Origin: Streptomyces sp. HB132 | GTDB lineage: Bacteria; Actinomycetota; Actinomycetes; Streptomycetales; Streptomycetaceae | Length of the DNA stretch: 64,000 nucleotides | Assembly (NCBI RefSeq): GCF_016909575.1 | Contig: NZ_JAFBGA010000008.1 | Location: 1 to 64,000, forward strand | Reading direction: 5' to 3' | Shown here: positions 61,329-64,000 of the stretch, one piece after another | Layout: each line of letters starts with the position of its first letter | Position numbering within the stretch: position 1 is the stretch's first letter | Position numbers and translations under genes: made by a program | Notes under the pieces: model-generated | The model's database searches: none | The model's input: only the letters and a program-made list of their open reading frames with translations | Told to the model about the DNA's origin: nothing

Positions 61329-62756
61329 ATGACCGACTCGCCCCACCCTCCCGACCGCACCTTCCCCCGCCGCACTCTGCTGCGCTACGGCGGCTACGGC
61401 GCAGGCGCCGCCGCGCTCACCGGCACTGCCGCGAGCTGGGACCGGCTGACCGGCGCCGACATCCCTGGCCGCGACGGCGACTCGCTGGTCGTCGCCACGC
61501 TCGGCTCCGCCTTCGACCCGGCGGCGCAGCGCACTCTGCGCGAGGGCTTCCAGGCGCTGCACCCCGACATCAAGCTGCGCCTGCTGCCCATCCAGGCCAC
61601 CGACTGGTCGGACTTCTTCGCCAAGATCCTCACCCAGATCGCCGCGGGCACCGAACCCGACCTCGTCTATGTCGCCACCGAAGGCGTACAGCTCTTCGCC
61701 CAGCGCCTCGGCGTACCGCTCGACTCCTGGGTGAAGCGCGATGCGGACGAGCTGCGCGAGTACTTCACGGACGTCCATCCCTCGCTGGTCGAGTCGATGA
61801 TGTACGAGGGGAGCCTCTATCAGCTGCCCGTCGAGTTCAACGCGGCCGACGTGTACCTCAACACCGGGGTGCTGCGAAAGGCGGGCGCCGAACTGCCGCC
61901 GCCCGACTGGAGTCGCGACCAGTTCACGGCGCTGCTGCGGGAGTTGAAGCGCGGCGGCGGCTCGCACTTCACGCCGTACTTCTGGACCAACCGCCTGTGG
62001 GGCGGCGTCGTCCCGTGGCTGTTCGCCAACGACACGAACATCCTCGCCGAGTCCAAGGCCCCCGGCGGCGACTGGCTGTGGAACGGCTTCTACCCGGCCG
62101 GCCAGCGCCGCGGCCGGGGCGGCGGCTACCGCTGGCGCACCCCCCAGGCCACCCATGAGCGCGTCGAGGAGGTGTACGACTACCTGGCCTCGCTCGTCCA
62201 GGACCGGCTCTGCTCACGTCCCGAGGGCGGCAACGGCGACAACCTGGTCGGTGTCTTCTCCACCGGCCGCGTCGGCGTCACCCCGGCGGGCGGCTTCTGG
62301 GCGGGCGGGCTGCACGACGCGGGCATGCGGCGCACCGGCTACGACGTGCAGTACTTCCCTCGCTGGCGCACCCAGCGCCACCAGTTCGGCGCCGCCGGCT
62401 ACGCGCTGCTGCGGACGTCGAAGAAGCAGGACGCGGCCTGGGAGTTCATCAAGTACTCCGTGCGCAAGGACGTCCTCGCCGAGCTGTTCCGGGCCAACCA
62501 GACGACCCCGGCCCGTCGTTCGATGGTGCAGGTGGCCCGCTACGAGGAGACCGGGCCGACGCACTGGCAGGTCTTCTACGACACCCTCGACAAGTTCCCC
62601 ACCACAGGCCCGATCCCGGCGCCGCCCCAGGTCGCCGAGGTCGAGCAGCTCCTCCTCAAGCACACCGGCACCGCGCTCGGCGATCCGCGCGGGGTGCGTC
62701 CCGCGCTGCGGCGGCTGCAGGGCGATCTGGAGAAGGCCATGGAGCGTGACGTATGA
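61329..62756 (+). CDS. ABC sugar transporter, solute-binding lipoprotein/Tat protein
   Basis: 475-residue extracellular binding protein of the carbohydrate ABC family (cluster-B fold: LVVATLGSAFDPAAQRTLREGF ... PDLVYVATEG). The N-terminus FPRRTLLRYGG suggests Tat export, but no lipobox Cys is obvious. The ATG at 61329 lies just after the operator-like palindrome with only AGG as ribosome site. It overlaps the permease gene by ATGA. Likely binds fructose oligomers, given the divergent GH32. Confidence 0.87.
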   Translation: MTDSPHPPDRTFPRRTLLRYGGYGAGAAALTGTAASWDRLTGADIPGRDGDSLVVATLGSAFDPAAQRTLREGFQALHPDIKLRLLPIQATDWSDFFAKILTQIAAGTEPDLVYVATEGVQLFAQRLGVPLDSWVKRDADELREYFTDVHPSLVESMMYEGSLYQLPVEFNAADVYLNTGVLRKAGAELPPPDWSRDQFTALLRELKRGGGSHFTPYFWTNRLWGGVVPWLFANDTNILAESKAPGGDWLWNGFYPAGQRRGRGGGYRWRTPQATHERVEEVYDYLASLVQDRLCSRPEGGNGDNLVGVFSTGRVGVTPAGGFWAGGLHDAGMRRTGYDVQYFPRWRTQRHQFGAAGYALLRTSKKQDAAWEFIKYSVRKDVLAELFRANQTTPARRSMVQVARYEETGPTHWQVFYDTLDKFPTTGPIPAPPQVAEVEQLLLKHTGTALGDPRGVRPALRRLQGDLEKAMERDV

Positions 62757-63703
62757 CAACCACCCAGCAGACCGGGACCGCCGGGGCACGGACCTCCGTC
62801 GTGGAGCAGCCGGCCCGGCGCACCGCCCGGGACCGCGGCTCACGCCTCCTGGCCATGCTCTTCCTCGCGCCGACCGTCATCGGTGTCCTGGTGTTCACCG
62901 TCGTACCGATCGTCGGATCCGTCGTCCTGAGCTTCTTCCACTGGGACGTCATCGACGCGCCGACGTTCGCCGGGACCGCCAACTACCGCGAGGCGTTCAC
63001 CGACGACGCGGTCCTCGTCTCGTTCACCAACACGCTCCTGTTCATGTTCTTCGCGGTCGCCCTCCAGCTGCTGCTCGCACTGGCCCTCGCGCTGGCCCTC
63101 AACGACCGGCTGCCCGGCTGGCTGCGTTCGGCGTTCCGCTCGGCGTTCCTCTTCCCGCTCGTGCTGTCCGCGGCCTCCATCTCCGTGGTGATGAAGTACC
63201 TCTTCAACCAGGACTTCGGGGTGATCAACTGGCTGCTCGGCCATGTCGGTATCGACCCGATCCCCTGGCTGACCTCGGAGCACTCGGCGATGGCCGCGGT
63301 CGTTCTCGTCTATGTCTGGCAGCAGTTCGGCTTCTCCTTCCTGCTGTTCGTCGGCGGTCTGAACAACATCCCCAAGGAGATCCACGAGGCCGCCTCGCTC
63401 GACGGCGCCACCGGCCTGCGCAAACACCTCGCCATCACCCTGCCGCTGCTCTCGCCGACCCTCCTGGTCGCCTCGGTGGTGGGCATCATCAACGCCCTTC
63501 AGGTCTTCGAGCAGCCGTACGTCCTGACCGACGGCGGGCCCGGCGACGCCACCCGCACGGTCGTGATGGTCATCTACCAGAGCGCCTTCGAGCAGCTGCG
63601 GTTCGGCGAGGCGTCGGCGGTCGGCGTACTGCTCTTCACCCTGATCCTCGCGGTCACGGCACTCCAGTTCCGGCTCAGCCGGCGATTCGTCCACTACCAG
63701 TGA
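62753..63703 (+). CDS. ABC sugar permease, MalF type
   Basis: 316-residue inner-membrane permease with six helices and the EAA loop (EIHEAASLDGATGLRKHLAITLPLL), which docks the ATPase. The N-terminal 35 residues are hydrophilic. Coupled to the binding-protein gene by ATGA and to the next permease by GTGA. Confidence 0.9.
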   Translation: MTTTQQTGTAGARTSVVEQPARRTARDRGSRLLAMLFLAPTVIGVLVFTVVPIVGSVVLSFFHWDVIDAPTFAGTANYREAFTDDAVLVSFTNTLLFMFFAVALQLLLALALALALNDRLPGWLRSAFRSAFLFPLVLSAASISVVMKYLFNQDFGVINWLLGHVGIDPIPWLTSEHSAMAAVVLVYVWQQFGFSFLLFVGGLNNIPKEIHEAASLDGATGLRKHLAITLPLLSPTLLVASVVGIINALQVFEQPYVLTDGGPGDATRTVVMVIYQSAFEQLRFGEASAVGVLLFTLILAVTALQFRLSRRFVHYQ

Positions 63704-64000
63704 GCCCGGTGATCCCTGTGAACCGTAAGACGTTCGGCCTGTCGTCCTGGGCGCGGATCGCCGGTCTGACCGTGGTCGCGCTGCTCACCCTCGGCCCGGT
63801 GATCTGGACCGTGTCCACGTCGCTGCGGGCCCCCGCGGAGTCCTTCGACCTGCCGCCGCAGATCATCCCCTCGCATCCGACGACCGCGGCCTACCACCAG
63901 ATCTTCGGGCAGATCGACGTCTGGCTGCTCGCGCTCAACTCGACCCTGGTGACCGCGCTGATCGCGGCCGGCCAGATGATCACCGCGGGTCTTGCCGGAT
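63700..64000 (+). CDS. ABC sugar permease, MalG type (cut by window end)
   Basis: Partial gene running off the window. About 100 codons are visible: one membrane helix (ARIAGLTVVALLTLGPVIW), the periplasmic loop TSLRAPAESFDLPPQI and the start of helix 2 (NSTLVTALIAAGQ). GTG 63700 overlaps the previous stop; GTG 63709 and GTG 63718 are in-frame alternatives. Second subunit of the importer; the ATPase is probably supplied by a shared MsiK-type protein. Confidence 0.85.
   Translation, partial: MSPVIPVNRKTFGLSSWARIAGLTVVALLTLGPVIWTVSTSLRAPAESFDLPPQIIPSHPTTAAYHQIFGQIDVWLLALNSTLVTALIAAGQMITAGLAG

Overview
The window is chromosomal DNA from a Streptomyces-type actinomycete. GC is very high, GTG starts are common, genes are packed with ATGA/GTGA overlaps, and several families are typical of the genus (CutRS, SepH, DUF4193/3093/3710/3159, a SARP regulator, coproporphyrin ferrochelatase).

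Layout. (1) 1-7233 is the right part of a RiPP biosynthetic cluster: O-methyltransferase, APH-fold kinase, HopA1-family protein and cysteine-decarboxylase flavoprotein, then two SnoaL-like proteins, an ABC exporter with two TTA codons near its start, and a SARP regulator. The set resembles the enzymes of class V lanthipeptides and thioamitides that build dehydro amino acids and C-terminal aminovinyl-cysteine. The precursor gene is not in the window. (2) 7359-16821 is housekeeping: VOC protein, sulfurtransferase, sepH, a membrane protein, sugar-lactone oxidase with an MFS carrier, ferrochelatase and an IMPase. (3) 17186-23176 holds cutRS, DUF4193, a DUF3093 protein, a PaaI-type thioesterase, dut and DUF3710. 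(4) 23394-31831 is a potassium/ion neighbourhood: KdpD-KdpE without kdpFABC, an OB-fold protein, DUF3159, a TrkA pair and a KimA-like permease. (5) 31935-33278 is a TRAM-domain RNA uracil methyltransferase.

(6) 33216-58674 is an apparent genomic island. It is bounded by a 41-bp perfect direct repeat that is the 3' end of the RNA methyltransferase gene. Imperfect homology continues for about 250 bp beyond the repeat and includes 11-bp-spaced GACGCACG iterons. No recombinase is recognisable inside. The island carries two putative conflict systems. The first combines an HTH-MTase-specificity fusion, a Ser/Thr kinase, a Cas4-like iron-sulphur nuclease, a REase, a DinG-like helicase and a pPIWI-RE protein related to Argonaute; a 15-bp sequence is shared, in inverted orientation, by its two control regions. 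The second is a minus-strand operon of a lipase-like hydrolase, a caspase-VMAP protein, a MoxR ATPase and a 1,320-residue SAV_2336/vWA-like-SF2 helicase-DUF3427 fusion.

(7) 58675-59568 contains decayed DNA from the right end. (8) 59569-64000 is a sugar locus: a Tat-exported GH32 fructanase divergent from an ABC sugar importer, with palindromic operator-like sites between them. The window cuts the second permease.
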